A stretch of DNA of 64,000 nt from Candidatus Gastranaerophilales bacterium (GCA_944324825.1 CALUXU010000001.1:248001-312000), one strand, 5' to 3'; shown: positions 8,989 to 18,831, counted from the stretch's first letter. Program-made: numbers and translations. Notes: generated from the sequence alone by a model not told the origin.

Positions 8989-9190
8989 GAGAAACTCCTT
9001 TTATAGGTGATACTTTTATTAGAAAAACCGTCATATTTTTTTTTTGCTAGCACAATAAAAAATTGTAACAAAAATGTAATAAAATAAACATCAGCTGTCC
9101 TTGTAACTAAAACATGTTTGTGAGAAACTAAATAGTAAGACTAGTTTATAGTTAAATGTAGATATATATAGATAAAAGGAAAAAACAACT

Positions 9191-11278
9191 ATGGCAAGAA
9201 AAACACCATTGGAAAAGATTAGAAACATTGGTATTGCTGCACACATTGATGCCGGCAAAACCACTACAACTGAGCGTATCCTGTTCTATACAGGTAAAAC
9301 TCATAAAATTGGTGAAGTACACGACGGCGCAGCTGTTACTGACTTTATGGAACAAGAGCGTGAACGTGGTATCACAATCCAATCAGCAGCAGTTACTGCA
9401 TCTTGGAAAGGTCACCAAATCAACATTATTGACACACCGGGCCACGTTGACTTTACAATCGAAGTTGAACGTTCATTACGTGTATTAGACGGTGTTGTTG
9501 CTGTATTCTGTGCAGTTGGCGGTGTTCAATCTCAATCAGAAACAGTTTGGCGACAAGCAAACAGATACGAAGTTCCTCGTATGGTATTCGTTAACAAAAT
9601 GGATAGAACAGGGGCTAACTTCTATCGTGTAGTTGACCAAATCAGAAACAGATTAGGTGCTAACGCTCATCCTATCAGATTACCTATCGGTGCAGAAGAT
9701 CAATTTAAAGGTCTTATTGATTTATTCACTATGAAGGCTGAAATTTACACTAACGATTTAGGTACTGATATTAAGGAAGAAGACATTCCTGCAGATATGC
9801 TTGAAAAAGCTCAAGAATACAGAGATGCATTAGTTGAAGCAATTGCAGAAACTGATGATGATTTAATGATGAAATATTTAGAAGGTGAAGAAATCTCTGT
9901 TGAAGAATTGAAAAAAGGTTTAAGAAAAGCTGTTTGCGATAACAAAATCGTTCCTGTTACCTGCGGTACAGCATTCAAAAACAAAGGTGTTCAACCGTTG
10001 CTTGATTCTATCGTTGAATTAATGCCTTCACCTGTTGATGTAAAAGCAATTGAAGGAGAATTAGAAGACGGAACAAAAGTTGAAAGACATTCATCAGATG
10101 CTGAACCGTTCTCAGCTTTAGCATTCAAAGTTATGACAGACCCTTACGTTGGTCGTTTAACATTCTTAAGAATATATTCAGGTAAACTTACTTCAGGTTC
10201 TTACGTTCTTAACGCTACAAACGGTAAAAAAGAACGTATTTCAAGACTTGTTCAAATGTATGCTGATCAAAGAATTGAAGAAGAAGAAGTTTACGCAGGT
10301 GATATCTGTGCGGCAGTAGGTTTGAAAGACACTACTACAGGTGATACATTATGTGATGAAAAAGCACCTATCATCTTAGAAAAAATGACTTTCCCTGAAC
10401 CGGTTATCTCTGTTGCTATTGAACCAAAAACAAAAGCAGACCAGGATAAAATGGGTATTGCTCTTCAAAAATTGGCTGAAGAAGATCCGTCATTCAGAGT
10501 TAAATCTGATACCGAAACCGGTCAAACAATCATTTCAGGGATGGGCGAACTTCACCTTGATATCATCGTTGACCGTCTGTTAAGAGAATTCAAAGTAGAT
10601 GCAAACGTTGGTAAACCGCAAGTTGCTTATCGTGAAACAATTAGAGGTAACGCTGATCAAGATTCTAAATTCATCAGACAATCAGGTGGTAAAGGTCAAT
10701 ACGGTCACGTTAAAATTCAAATTGAACCGGCTGAAGAAAATGCAGGTTTCGTATTTGAAAACAAAATCGTTGGTGGTGCTATTCCTAAAGAATACATTGA
10801 ACCTGCAAGAAAAGGTATGGAAGAAGCTCTTGAAGGCGGTATTTTAGCAGGATTCCCAATGATTGACGTTAAGGTTACTTTATACGATGGTTCATACCAC
10901 GAAGTCGACTCATCTGAAATGGCTTTCAAAATTGCCGGTTCTATGGCAATCAAAGAAGGTACAAGAAAAGCTAAACCTTGTATCTTAGAACCTATGATGA
11001 AGGTTGAAATTGAAGTTCCGGAAGAAAATACCGGTGATATTATCGGTGATATATCTTCTCGCCGTGGACGTGTTGAAGGTATGGAAATCATTGAAGGAAC
11101 AGGAATCCAAAAAATCAGAGCGATTGTTCCGTTGGCTGAAATGTTCGGATATGCAACAGATATTCGTTCTAAAACTCAAGGTCGTGGTACATTCTCTATG
11201 GAATTCCAATGCTATGAACAAGTTCCTGCAAATATCGAAAAAGAAATTATCGAAAAATCAGGAGCTGCAAAAGCATAG
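9191..11278 (+). CDS. fusA: translation elongation factor G
   Basis: 695 residues, full family length. EF-G is the GTPase that drives tRNA-mRNA translocation and, with ribosome recycling factor, splits ribosomes. G1 AHIDAGKT (about 17-24), switch RGITIQSA, G3 DTPGHVDF and G4 NKMD are all intact, followed by domains II to V ending in the normal GTFSMEF region. The ribosome site AAAGGA lies about 11 bases before ATG. The usual str operon partners (rpsL, rpsG, tuf) are not adjacent, so fusA stands as its own transcription unit ended by the strong hairpin at 11294. Confidence 0.98.
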   Translation: MARKTPLEKIRNIGIAAHIDAGKTTTTERILFYTGKTHKIGEVHDGAAVTDFMEQERERGITIQSAAVTASWKGHQINIIDTPGHVDFTIEVERSLRVLDGVVAVFCAVGGVQSQSETVWRQANRYEVPRMVFVNKMDRTGANFYRVVDQIRNRLGANAHPIRLPIGAEDQFKGLIDLFTMKAEIYTNDLGTDIKEEDIPADMLEKAQEYRDALVEAIAETDDDLMMKYLEGEEISVEELKKGLRKAVCDNKIVPVTCGTAFKNKGVQPLLDSIVELMPSPVDVKAIEGELEDGTKVERHSSDAEPFSALAFKVMTDPYVGRLTFLRIYSGKLTSGSYVLNATNGKKERISRLVQMYADQRIEEEEVYAGDICAAVGLKDTTTGDTLCDEKAPIILEKMTFPEPVISVAIEPKTKADQDKMGIALQKLAEEDPSFRVKSDTETGQTIISGMGELHLDIIVDRLLREFKVDANVGKPQVAYRETIRGNADQDSKFIRQSGGKGQYGHVKIQIEPAEENAGFVFENKIVGGAIPKEYIEPARKGMEEALEGGILAGFPMIDVKVTLYDGSYHEVDSSEMAFKIAGSMAIKEGTRKAKPCILEPMMKVEIEVPEENTGDIIGDISSRRGRVEGMEIIEGTGIQKIRAIVPLAEMFGYATDIRSKTQGRGTFSMEFQCYEQVPANIEKEIIEKSGAAKA

Positions 11279-11293
11279 AAACACAAAAACCAT

Positions 11294-11325
11294 AAAAATG
11301 GCGGCTTAATAAAGCCGCCATTTTT
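11294..11325. terminator. bidirectional terminator after fusA
   Basis: AAAAATGGCGGCTT pairs with AAGCCGCCATTTTT around the loop AATA, then T-rich DNA. It also faces the end of the minus-strand gene at 11348. Confidence 0.92.
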
Positions 11326-11347
11326 TATTATTTAATTAATTTTCATT

Positions 11348-11689
11348 TTATCTACCGCCCAATGAATATCCGAAGATACCGCTTTGGATATTACCGACAA
11401 GCATTTGTTGACAAGATTGAATTTCTTGGTTAACAGCTTCCAATTGAGTTTGGAATTGTTTTTGTTGCATTTCTAATTTCTTTTCTATTGAATTTAAACG
11501 TTCTTTTTTTACTTTTAATTCTTTTAAAGCTTCACTATCCGGATCTAAATCAGCACCTATTGAAACTAATTCATCAATTTGTGATTGCAATCCGATAAGA
11601 CTTTCCGTCACAGATTGAATTCGTATTTCTAACTGATTCTTATACGCAGTAAGAGTCAGTAGTCGCATTGATGATGCTATTAAACCCAT
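11348..11689 (-). CDS. coiled-coil protein, lineage-specific
   Basis: 113 residues; ATG preceded by AGGTG. The N-terminus MGLIASSMRLLTLTAYKNQ matches in spacing the N-terminus of the 564-residue protein 3 kb upstream (MGMAASQARYIALTARKSN). The rest is a Gln/Glu/Leu heptad coiled coil (about 20-95), ending in a short Gly-rich tail. No signal peptide. I do not recognise a named family. The shared N-terminus suggests a common export or assembly signal. It is the last gene of a minus-strand cluster running from 14945. Confidence 0.7.
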   Translation of the reverse strand: MGLIASSMRLLTLTAYKNQLEIRIQSVTESLIGLQSQIDELVSIGADLDPDSEALKELKVKKERLNSIEKKLEMQQKQFQTQLEAVNQEIQSCQQMLVGNIQSGIFGYSLGGR

Positions 11690-11697
11690 AGTACACC

Positions 11698-11967
11698 TTA
11701 CCTTGTTTCGTTGAGGTTTTTACCTTTCAAGAATGTGTGTTCGTTATTTTCTGCTATTAATGACTCCATTTTCATCAACTGATGCTTGTGATAGTTAACT
11801 CTGTATTGAGCCATTTTAAGTTTTTGACGTACACTGAACATATCTTTCAGGTTTCCAACAATTTCTTCAAAAAGCATTTTAAAAGGATTTTTCCTGATGA
11901 AAAATGATTTTGTGAAATTGATGAAATTTCTTATTCGTCGTAGGGAAGTCATTATTGATTCGTTCAT
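11698..11967 (-). CDS. small basic protein, unknown
   Basis: 89 residues, rich in Lys, Arg, Phe and Met, with an amphipathic helical N-terminus and no clear membrane segment. It ends 8 bp before the next minus gene, which supports one transcript. Two starts are possible: ATG at 11967, with only a weak GGTG-like site, or ATG at 11952. Similarity in size and basic N-terminus to the short gene at 12063 is visible but weak. No function can be assigned. Confidence 0.55.
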   Translation of the reverse strand: MNESIMTSLRRIRNFINFTKSFFIRKNPFKMLFEEIVGNLKDMFSVRQKLKMAQYRVNYHKHQLMKMESLIAENNEHTFLKGKNLNETR

Positions 11968-12062
11968 ATTCTTACACCCAATTCAAGACTTCCATATATT
12001 ATAAAACATGTTTTATTAAATAATTGCCTTATGTTTCGCATATTCTTAACATGTCTTAATAA

Positions 12063-12281
12063 TTATTGGCAGTCTATCTTGTCACCTGAAATACTCTGAA
12101 AAAATATATTTCTCTTCGTATCCAGCATGTTTAACGACACATTTTTATCATACTTTAGAGGTTTCTTAGCGAGAATATTAAATTCGTAACAAAAATTAAC
12201 AAGAGAAGATATGGTTTTAGATATCACATTCTCGTGGAATATATCATTAAACATTATTCTTAAAAAAGTTCTTATTCTCAT
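12063..12281 (-). CDS. small protein, unknown (possible gene)
   Basis: 72 residues from ATG at 12281, which has AGGA about six bases upstream; a GTG one codon earlier (12284) is possible. Basic N-terminal half with MRIRTFLRIMF, then a mixed tail. It sits in the same orientation as its neighbours. No family is recognised and the coding signal is weak, so it could be spurious. Confidence 0.4.
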   Translation of the reverse strand: MRIRTFLRIMFNDIFHENVISKTISSLVNFCYEFNILAKKPLKYDKNVSLNMLDTKRNIFFQSISGDKIDCQ

Positions 12282-12340
12282 CACAAATCCTATCTTATCA
12301 AATAAAGGAATAAATTATAGCTATAAAATTATATTTACCC

Positions 12341-13198
12341 CTATAAATTCTGAATAGCTTTGCTGTCGCTTTCCATTTGTTCTTTTAACATCTTTCTTAC
12401 AACTTCACCTTGAGTATCCAGCATCTTACAAACTGTTTCGATATTTGCAACTTTTTGTGAAAGAATTGTATCAGCGTTGGATAAAATATTACTTGATACG
12501 TTTTGGTAAGCAGACAATGCTGCAGAAGTTGTACCTTGCATTAAGTTCCCCATAACAATGGCAGGTAAACCGAATTCGCCCAAATAAGGTGCAGCAGCGG
12601 TCATAATACCGCCCCAACCTGAAACTAAACCTGCCAGAGGCATCAATATACCTGATGCACCTATCCCATAACCATTTGCGGTACCTATCCCGTAAGCTGC
12701 CGCAGATGCAACATCTGCTACACTTCCGATACTTGAAGCTCCGCCGGTTACTGTACCGCTTGCAGAACCTAAGCCGGAAATAAGTCCGTCTATACTTGAT
12801 GCACCCCCTGTTGTAGAGCCGCTTCCTAAGCCCCAGTTAACGTTAGCGGCGCCGCTAGGGAACCCTGAATAGTTCCCTAGTCCGCTAAGCCCGAAAGATG
12901 CATAACCCCCGTTTACTGTTCCGGTACCACCTGAGTACGGTGACCAATATGAAGTACCAGGGATATTAAATGATTGAGTTCCGCCCAATGTTCCCATAAA
13001 AGCTGATGGAGCGAAAAGGCTGGCAAGTTGGTATAGGAAGCCACCACAAGCCTCAAAGCCTGTTCCTGAGCTGGCAGATCCTGAAACTGTGAGGTCTCTT
13101 AATCTGTCATAAGTTTCGTACAACATGCATTTCGCGTCTGCAGAAGCTGCTCCGAACTTATTCGCTATAACCAGTAAACCATCATTCTTGTATGCCAT
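12341..13198 (-). CDS. glycine/serine-rich protein with hydrophobic centre, lineage-specific
   Basis: 285 residues; ATG with GAGGG five bases upstream. Residues about 50-170 are Gly/Ser/Ala-rich with a twice-repeated GGASSI motif; about 170-225 is a hydrophobic, glycine-spaced stretch that could cross or insert in a membrane; the last 60 residues are a helical, coiled-coil-like tail. No signal peptide is visible. A hydrophobic centre with a helical tail recalls proteins exported by flagellar-type systems, but I cannot place it in a family. It sits between the two proteins sharing the MG..AS..R...LTA N-terminus. Confidence 0.7.
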   Translation of the reverse strand: MAYKNDGLLVIANKFGAASADAKCMLYETYDRLRDLTVSGSASSGTGFEACGGFLYQLASLFAPSAFMGTLGGTQSFNIPGTSYWSPYSGGTGTVNGGYASFGLSGLGNYSGFPSGAANVNWGLGSGSTTGGASSIDGLISGLGSASGTVTGGASSIGSVADVASAAAYGIGTANGYGIGASGILMPLAGLVSGWGGIMTAAAPYLGEFGLPAIVMGNLMQGTTSAALSAYQNVSSNILSNADTILSQKVANIETVCKMLDTQGEVVRKMLKEQMESDSKAIQNL

Positions 13199-13250
13199 TG
13201 TGCCCTCAATATTGTTATTGTTAAAGTACCAACTTTAATACTAACTAGTA

Positions 13251-14945
13251 TTAGCCGCCGAATGTCTTGAATCCAAGTTCTACGTGTTTGTCGACTACTT
13301 TCTTAACTGCTTCCATTTCGTTTTGGAGTGCGTTTTGTTCAGTATTCAACTGTTCCAAACGTAGTTCAAGAGTTCTGTCTTGTGCTTGAATTATTTCGGT
13401 TCTTGCGTTGATATCCGATATATTCTTTTCATATACGGCATTTTCATAGTAATATCGGTTCATTGCATCATTGTAAGCATCTTCGTCAGTTACCGTTTCG
13501 GTGTTCAACGTATATGTTGTGGAATCATTTTCAAGTTTAAGAGTTTTGAAACGTCCTTGACCATCAGTTTCCAATAATGCTTTTTGAGTTTCTTCAACCC
13601 TTGTATCAAGGTAATCTGCACTATAGTAATTTAATTTTTCTTGTTGAACATCAATATCATTATCTACAATAGATGTACCTGCTGATGCATCAAGGTCATT
13701 TTTGGTAGTATAGTAGGTCTTGCCATTCATTGTGAATTTATACAATCCGCCTTTATATACCAAATTGCCGTTTGCATCTGTATCAAAACATGCTGCCAGG
13801 TTTGCTGCGGCTGTTGTATCACCGTTTTCACCCTGCATATCCTTGATAATTTGGTCTATTTCCGCTTTAGTATCTTCTTCTTCTAAATCTGCTGCATCAA
13901 GTTCTGTTAAAATACAGTTACCTATTGCATAGTAGTTAGAGAAGGTTGGATCATCTGTAACCGTGATAACATTAATTTCGTTAGGACCTCTCTTATCAAG
14001 AGCTTCATATTCATTATATGTTTGAACAGCTTTATCAAGATCTGCTTGAGTAACAAACGTTTTACCGTCGGTATAGTAATTACCTGTTTCAATACCTGCA
14101 CCTTGTGGATTATAAATGTTGAATGTTACATCAGGATCTGCAGCTACCGCACCTTCTGCAACAGTTATTTCAGCAACCTTGATAGCATTTCCGTCTTCAT
14201 CAATAAAAAATTCATCAGCAGCTCCTGTTCCGGCGAACATACTATCAATAGCAGCTTTCTGCTTTTCATCTAAGGCATCATATCGATATTTAGTAAATGT
14301 TGTGCCATTTGCAGTTAAACTATTTGAACCAGCAATATTAGCACCTGCCAATTTAACATCTGAAAATTTAGAAGTTGTTGTTGTAACTCCAGCTGTAGTA
14401 TCGGCATATTCCCCGTTACCTTTATTGATTGCTTGAACTTGTTCTAACTCTTTTTCAGTTGCCGGACGGTAAATTGATGTTGATCCGTCTGTTGCCTGCA
14501 TTGCATAGGTTCCGTCCGCATTTTTCCAGGCTTTTGTAATGTTCCTTGTATCATTATTGTTAGTAGAATTTGGATCATAACTATAATGATGCGTAAACGT
14601 AGTCTGGATTTGCGGGTCGCTCATTTTCTTCTTAGAACCCGTAAATACTTTTTCATTGTGGTAAGTAGTTACAACATAGTTGTATTCCGAATCTGCTGTA
14701 CCCAATTGATAATAATTTGATAATACCTCATTATTAACCCCGTCACTAAACGAGTATTGTATTGTGGTATAATCGGTTGTTGATGGCGGTGTCGGAACAC
14801 TCATGCCCATCATCTGGTTGAATAGGTTAGCCGTCTGGTTTGCCAGAGCCGTTCTTGCCTGGTTAATCTGTTGGCCTTCGTATTCAACATTACTCTTTCG
14901 AGCGGTCAAGGCTATATACCTAGCCTGTGATGCTGCCATACCCAT
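13251..14945 (-). CDS. large lineage-specific protein with coiled-coil ends
   Basis: 564 residues from ATG at 14945. That start is chosen because AGGAGG lies eight bases before it, while the ATG at 14951 would be only two bases from the site; it also aligns the N-terminus (MGMAASQARYIALTARKSN) with the protein at 11348. The N-terminal helix (about 5-50) and the C-terminal coiled coil (500-564) flank an Asp/Asn/Thr-rich beta-like centre. That centre has two copies of a motif of the type DGKTFVTQADLDKA (near 285-303 and 400-417). No signal peptide. A flagellin-like plan (helical ends, variable centre) is evident, but it is not flagellin. Surface or exported role inferred. Confidence 0.75.
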   Translation of the reverse strand: MGMAASQARYIALTARKSNVEYEGQQINQARTALANQTANLFNQMMGMSVPTPPSTTDYTTIQYSFSDGVNNEVLSNYYQLGTADSEYNYVVTTYHNEKVFTGSKKKMSDPQIQTTFTHHYSYDPNSTNNNDTRNITKAWKNADGTYAMQATDGSTSIYRPATEKELEQVQAINKGNGEYADTTAGVTTTTSKFSDVKLAGANIAGSNSLTANGTTFTKYRYDALDEKQKAAIDSMFAGTGAADEFFIDEDGNAIKVAEITVAEGAVAADPDVTFNIYNPQGAGIETGNYYTDGKTFVTQADLDKAVQTYNEYEALDKRGPNEINVITVTDDPTFSNYYAIGNCILTELDAADLEEEDTKAEIDQIIKDMQGENGDTTAAANLAACFDTDANGNLVYKGGLYKFTMNGKTYYTTKNDLDASAGTSIVDNDIDVQQEKLNYYSADYLDTRVEETQKALLETDGQGRFKTLKLENDSTTYTLNTETVTDEDAYNDAMNRYYYENAVYEKNISDINARTEIIQAQDRTLELRLEQLNTEQNALQNEMEAVKKVVDKHVELGFKTFGG

Positions 14946-15156
14946 AAGCATGCCCTCCTATTTTGTTTTGGTAATGTTTATACTGATTTTTTGTCATATT
15001 TTCCTCATATTCAATCTACACATGTTGTCTTTAATGTTGTTTACAAAAAAGTCAACGTTCTGAAAGCCAATATTTACATGACTTCTCATGACGTCTAACG
15101 ACAAACTTTATACAAAAAACAGTTAACAGAAAAAAATCTCATCTATATGTATGAGA

Positions 15157-15195
15157 ATAAACTACTGCGGAGAATAATTCTCCGCAGTAGTTTAT
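15157..15195 (-). terminator. long perfect hairpin, likely terminator for rqcH transcript
   Basis: An 18-bp perfect inverted repeat around the 3-base loop TAA (15175-15177), with core ACTACTGCGGAGAA. On the minus strand it lies downstream of rqcH and is followed, after a second short hairpin, by a run of seven T near 15132-15138. It could equally act as an mRNA-stabilising hairpin. Confidence 0.6.
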
Positions 15196-15215
15196 AATAA
15201 AAAGGTTCTTATTGT

Positions 15216-15260
15216 CCTCCGGACGGGTTAACCAAATTAATGCGGGGTTTATGCACCCCT
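15216..15260. repeat. dispersed repeat, copy 1
   Basis: A 45-bp sequence beginning CCTCCGGACGGGTTAACC and ending GCGGGGTTTATGCACCCCT; nearly identical to 41440-41483. It contains the hairpin GGGG-TTTATGCA-CCCC. A related hairpin, GTGGGGC-TAGTGCC-GCCCCAC, follows at 15285-15305. Confidence 0.85.
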
Positions 15261-15336
15261 ATATTATTCAATAATAATTTAATAGTGGGGCTAGTGCCGC
15301 CCCACACCCTGCACCTGTATTCTTTTCTTTTTTCTT

Positions 15337-16929
15337 CTAATCTCCTACGATAATCTCTTTTTCATTTTTATAAATAACGTAGCCTAAATTTGCTCCGGGA
15401 GGTTTCTTCAAAAATTTACGTTTTGTATAAATCACACCTGCCTTGGTTGATTCTGATGCCGAAGAATATTTTTTAGCAAGTTTACAACATTCAAAAATTG
15501 TACTGTCATCAGGCTCATTTGAATCCGGGACTTTTAACAAAATATGCGACCCGGGAGCATTTTGGATATGGAACCAGTAATCCTCACCTTTTGATAGCTT
15601 TGATACAATCTCATCATTCTGGCGGTTATTCTTTCCGATATAGACCTTGAATCCGTTTATATCTGTAATTTCTATCTCGGTATTTTTTATTTTTTTATCT
15701 TTTGTTTCCGGTACAATTTCAGATTCTATTTCTTGCAAAACCTGCAAAGAGTCCGCATTATCAATGGTATATTTTATTTGTTCAAGATAAGACTTCTCAG
15801 CTTCTAATTCCTGATGCAACTCTTCTAATTTACCTCTGGAATCTTTTGATTTTGCAAAAAGTTTATAATACCTTTGAGAATTTTCTTTAAGAGTTTTTGT
15901 TTCATCCAGTTGTATCTCAATGTTTTCACCGGAGTCCCAATCCGTTACCGTTATTGATTTTGTATAATCTTTACCTGCATATAAATTGGCAAGTATTAAA
16001 TCCCCGTATTTTTTGTATTCTTCACCTTTGTCCTTCTTTGATATTTGATAATTAATTTTTTTCAAAGTTCCGGTAACTTTTTTAAGTTGGCTGCCGGTAA
16101 TATTTTTCAGTTTTAAAGATAGTTGATTAAACAAAACTTTTTCCTGCATTCTTGAATAATAATTATCAATCATTGAACTTACGCTATCCTGTGTAACAGG
16201 GGTTTCCAAAAGCTCCGAATAAATACAATATTTATCACCGTCGATTGCGGGAGTGTAGTTTTCACCCTCCACATAATCCTTTATTTTTTCAAGCGGAACA
16301 CCTTGAACCATATCTTCAAAACTTTTTGATATCCCTAAAAAATCCTGATTCAATCTGCTATAATCCAATTCGCCTGTATATCTTAAAATATCTTTTTTAT
16401 ACTCCTGGCTTGGAGGGTAAACATAAGGCAGAGTTCCCATAACTTCACGTTCCCGACTCTTTTCAGCACCGACATTATGCGCACAGCCGAGTATAATTTT
16501 GGTATCAGAATTATACAGAATTACGTTTGAATATTTTCCCATCATCTCTATTGCAAGAGTCAGGTTTACATTTTCATCAAACTCATTTGAAGACTTAAAA
16601 TCAATTTCAAGAATCCTTTCATAATAAGGGACTCTGACATCCATAACACGGGCGCTTTCAAGATATTTTCGAAGCAGCATACAAAACATTGGCGGCTGCT
16701 TAGGCAAATGGATATCACGACGGGTAAGGTTTTCCTCCGCTGCAAAACAAATATGAAAATATGAAGGATTAATATTTACATACATTTTTTTTGATTCGGA
16801 AAGATTTCTGAATGCAAATATAAAATCTTTTCTTGTCGGCTGTTGAATTTTTTGAAGCCGGGAACCTATCAAAAAATCCAAGTTTTCATGCCAGAAAGCT
16901 AATAATGTGAGGTAATCAAAATTAATCAT
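15337..16929 (-). CDS. rqcH: RqcH/NFACT-family ribosome quality control protein
   Basis: 530 residues with the NFACT plan: N-terminal NFACT-N domain (opening MINFDYLTLLAFWHENL, then LLRKYLESARV and the MMGKYSNVILYN strand), a central coiled coil (about 275-390), and the C-terminal NFACT-R domain with DYWFHIQNAPGSHILL. Bacterial RqcH binds stalled 50S subunits with peptidyl-tRNA and adds C-terminal alanine tails that mark the chain for degradation. Its ATG overlaps the stop of the upstream cyclase-like gene by 8 bp and has AGAGGG eight bases upstream, so it is translationally coupled. Older annotation calls this family fibronectin-binding protein. Confidence 0.92.
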   Translation of the reverse strand: MINFDYLTLLAFWHENLDFLIGSRLQKIQQPTRKDFIFAFRNLSESKKMYVNINPSYFHICFAAEENLTRRDIHLPKQPPMFCMLLRKYLESARVMDVRVPYYERILEIDFKSSNEFDENVNLTLAIEMMGKYSNVILYNSDTKIILGCAHNVGAEKSREREVMGTLPYVYPPSQEYKKDILRYTGELDYSRLNQDFLGISKSFEDMVQGVPLEKIKDYVEGENYTPAIDGDKYCIYSELLETPVTQDSVSSMIDNYYSRMQEKVLFNQLSLKLKNITGSQLKKVTGTLKKINYQISKKDKGEEYKKYGDLILANLYAGKDYTKSITVTDWDSGENIEIQLDETKTLKENSQRYYKLFAKSKDSRGKLEELHQELEAEKSYLEQIKYTIDNADSLQVLQEIESEIVPETKDKKIKNTEIEITDINGFKVYIGKNNRQNDEIVSKLSKGEDYWFHIQNAPGSHILLKVPDSNEPDDSTIFECCKLAKKYSSASESTKAGVIYTKRKFLKKPPGANLGYVIYKNEKEIIVGD

Positions 16930-18058
16930 GCAATAATCCCTCTTTTAATTTATCAATATATGAGGGATTAAAATTCAAAGGTTCATAAAAATCTATCTGA
17001 GTTTTTAACCCGTGAACACTTATACTGCCCTTATGTGTCGCAAGCAACTTATCTTTCAGATAACTAAGTGTCTTGCCTGATATAAGTATAGGAGTAGTAT
17101 GAAATATACAAGCATTTTCCAGTCTTGAAGCAATATCCGTTATATTACCTATAACAGTATAATTTGCAAAGTTTTTAGACCCTAAAATTCCAAAAATTGC
17201 TTCATCAGTTGCAATACCGCAAGAGAGTTTTATATATTCAGAATCGAGTTTTTTTACTTTATCATTTATCTCAATCCCTGCTTTAACAGCATTCAATGCC
17301 TGATTCTTACCTAACCAATAGCATAAAATAGTTGAATTACTTGTTTTATCAATAATTCCTCCGTATTTTAGCACCGAATCAACAATAATTTGGAAAAATT
17401 CATTTGTTTTATATACAAGTTTATCAACAGAAACTTCATCCATATACATTTGAGGAATCCTAATTTTAAAACAAGCCATTGTAAGAATTGTATCTTTTGG
17501 CTGCTGAACTATGTTTTTAAAATAAGGAATAGAATTCGGAAAAAGATTAATATCGTAACCGAAAATCTTTACGGTATTCAACTGTTTCGTCTGGATTAAA
17601 AGTGATTTGGTAAACATAAGAGTCAAAAACATAAAACCTTGCACCAGAACAGGCCACACAACAGGAATCCAAATATTATGAACCCTGCTCATATATAAAG
17701 CCGCCAGACAAAAACCAATGATTACAGATAACCCGAGAGAAAAACATATAAAAATATTAGGGATTAAATATATTATTAAAGTTATTAATAATACAGTCAT
17801 AGCGCATAAAAATACATCGAAAAACAAAGGGTAATTAAAAAATTCGACATTCGGAATCATAGGAACAACAGACGACAGCATAAAACCATCTCCGCCAAAA
17901 TCATAAACAGGTTTTAAGCTCTCCGGAGATACTCTTGCAAAAAGAGTATACAACTCTGCCATTCGAATAACCGGCTTGAATACAAAAAGAGATAGAGCAA
18001 ATAATACAAATACCAGACCAAAACAAAAATAAAGGCCGTATTTTTTATTATTTAACAT
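16922..18058 (-). CDS. membrane-anchored class III cyclase-like protein
   Basis: 378 residues. Four hydrophobic segments fill residues 8-155 (TM1 about 9-29, a pair about 80-125, TM4 about 132-155). A C-terminal class III adenylyl/guanylyl-cyclase-like domain follows (about 190-350), with recognisable GGIIDKTSNSTILCYW, CGIATDEAIFGILG and YTVIGNITDIASRLENA. The first metal aspartate region reads MACFKIRIP and the second aspartate is not in its usual place, so catalytic activity is doubtful. It may be a degenerate sensor. The start overlaps the thyX end by 11 bp and its stop overlaps rqcH, placing it in one transcript thyX-this gene-rqcH. Confidence 0.75.
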   Translation of the reverse strand: MLNNKKYGLYFCFGLVFVLFALSLFVFKPVIRMAELYTLFARVSPESLKPVYDFGGDGFMLSSVVPMIPNVEFFNYPLFFDVFLCAMTVLLITLIIYLIPNIFICFSLGLSVIIGFCLAALYMSRVHNIWIPVVWPVLVQGFMFLTLMFTKSLLIQTKQLNTVKIFGYDINLFPNSIPYFKNIVQQPKDTILTMACFKIRIPQMYMDEVSVDKLVYKTNEFFQIIVDSVLKYGGIIDKTSNSTILCYWLGKNQALNAVKAGIEINDKVKKLDSEYIKLSCGIATDEAIFGILGSKNFANYTVIGNITDIASRLENACIFHTTPILISGKTLSYLKDKLLATHKGSISVHGLKTQIDFYEPLNFNPSYIDKLKEGLLHD

Positions 18059-18758
18059 TCAGAACTTCCTCTTTTCTCGGCATTCTGCCGCAGCATTTAT
18101 CCTCGTCACAAAATCCTAAACGCTCACACTTCGGAACAAGATAATCTTTTAACCAAGGCTCTTCTTTTATAAGCTCATCACACATAGCTTTTACAAGAAG
18201 TCTTATCTCGTATTGCGCACGGGTGCATAATCTTAAATTTGCAAGGTGTATCAACTCCCTAAGATTTAAAGAAGCAACCATAGAGCTTGCCGTAGCATTA
18301 GGCAGAACAAAACGTGCATCTTCTGCCGGAATACCTGCTTCCGTAAATTCAAGATACTTCTTGGAAATCTCACCCATAAATTCTTCAAATTTTGCTTTTA
18401 ATTCCGGATTTCTTTCAATCGTCGGCGGAATTATATAATCAAATTGACCTTTTTCTTTTACATATCTCTGTGATTTTTGGGAAAAAGACATGTGACGGTG
18501 TCTTACAAGCTGGTGTGTACATGCTCTGGAAACATTTGAAATCGCAAAACTAACCTGTATATGTTCAATTGTTGAATAATGACCGGAGGATACAACCCTG
18601 CTTATCAATTTAAGCATTTTTTCATCATCCGCATCGCAGTCAAAAATATTCAAAGGAGAATCCGCACTATAACATGTTCTGCATGCAGTATAGATAGTTC
18701 TTAAAAGATTATCCGGTTTTGCTATAAGTTTTACCTGCGGTTTATTACTATTTTCCAT
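18048..18758 (-). CDS. thyX: flavin-dependent thymidylate synthase
   Basis: 236 residues. ThyX methylates dUMP to dTMP using methylenetetrahydrofolate, NADPH and FAD. Visible signatures are EHIQVSFAISNVSRACTHQL, the ThyX motif RHRHMSFSQKSQRY, and the C-terminal NLRELIHLANLRLCTRAQYEI segment with catalytic arginines. It has a strong ribosome site (GGGGGAG) before ATG. Two CXnC-rich stretches near the C-terminus (CERLGFCDEDKCCG) recur in some ThyX members. First gene of the minus transcript running into the cyclase-like gene and rqcH. No thyA is seen in the window. Confidence 0.95.
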   Translation of the reverse strand: MENSNKPQVKLIAKPDNLLRTIYTACRTCYSADSPLNIFDCDADDEKMLKLISRVVSSGHYSTIEHIQVSFAISNVSRACTHQLVRHRHMSFSQKSQRYVKEKGQFDYIIPPTIERNPELKAKFEEFMGEISKKYLEFTEAGIPAEDARFVLPNATASSMVASLNLRELIHLANLRLCTRAQYEIRLLVKAMCDELIKEEPWLKDYLVPKCERLGFCDEDKCCGRMPRKEEVLNVK

Positions 18759-18831
18759 AACGACTCCCCCTTTTCCCTTTAAATAATATTAACATAGAAA
18801 AATATGACATGTAAAATTATTAAGCCTACTT

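Larger units (their letters stand above)
14946..15336. other. gene-free stretch with palindrome and dispersed repeats
   Basis: No gene is supported here. The stretch holds a perfect 18-bp-arm palindrome (15157-15195), a small hairpin CTCAT/ATGAG beside a T-run on the minus strand (15132-15156), and two dispersed hairpin repeats (15216-15260 and 15285-15305) that recur near 41.4 kb. Confidence 0.7.

Noticed and set aside
10717-11221. Long antisense frames inside fusA and other conserved genes
   Set aside because: They have no ribosome sites, low-complexity translations, and mirror the codon bias of the conserved gene on the other strand.
12341-13198. Type III translocator (YopB/SipB-like)
   Set aside because: A hydrophobic centre and helical tail are suggestive, but no needle-complex genes or family motif are visible.
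15157-15195. Insertion-sequence end
   Set aside because: The perfect palindrome has no transposase or target duplication nearby and fits a hairpin after rqcH better.
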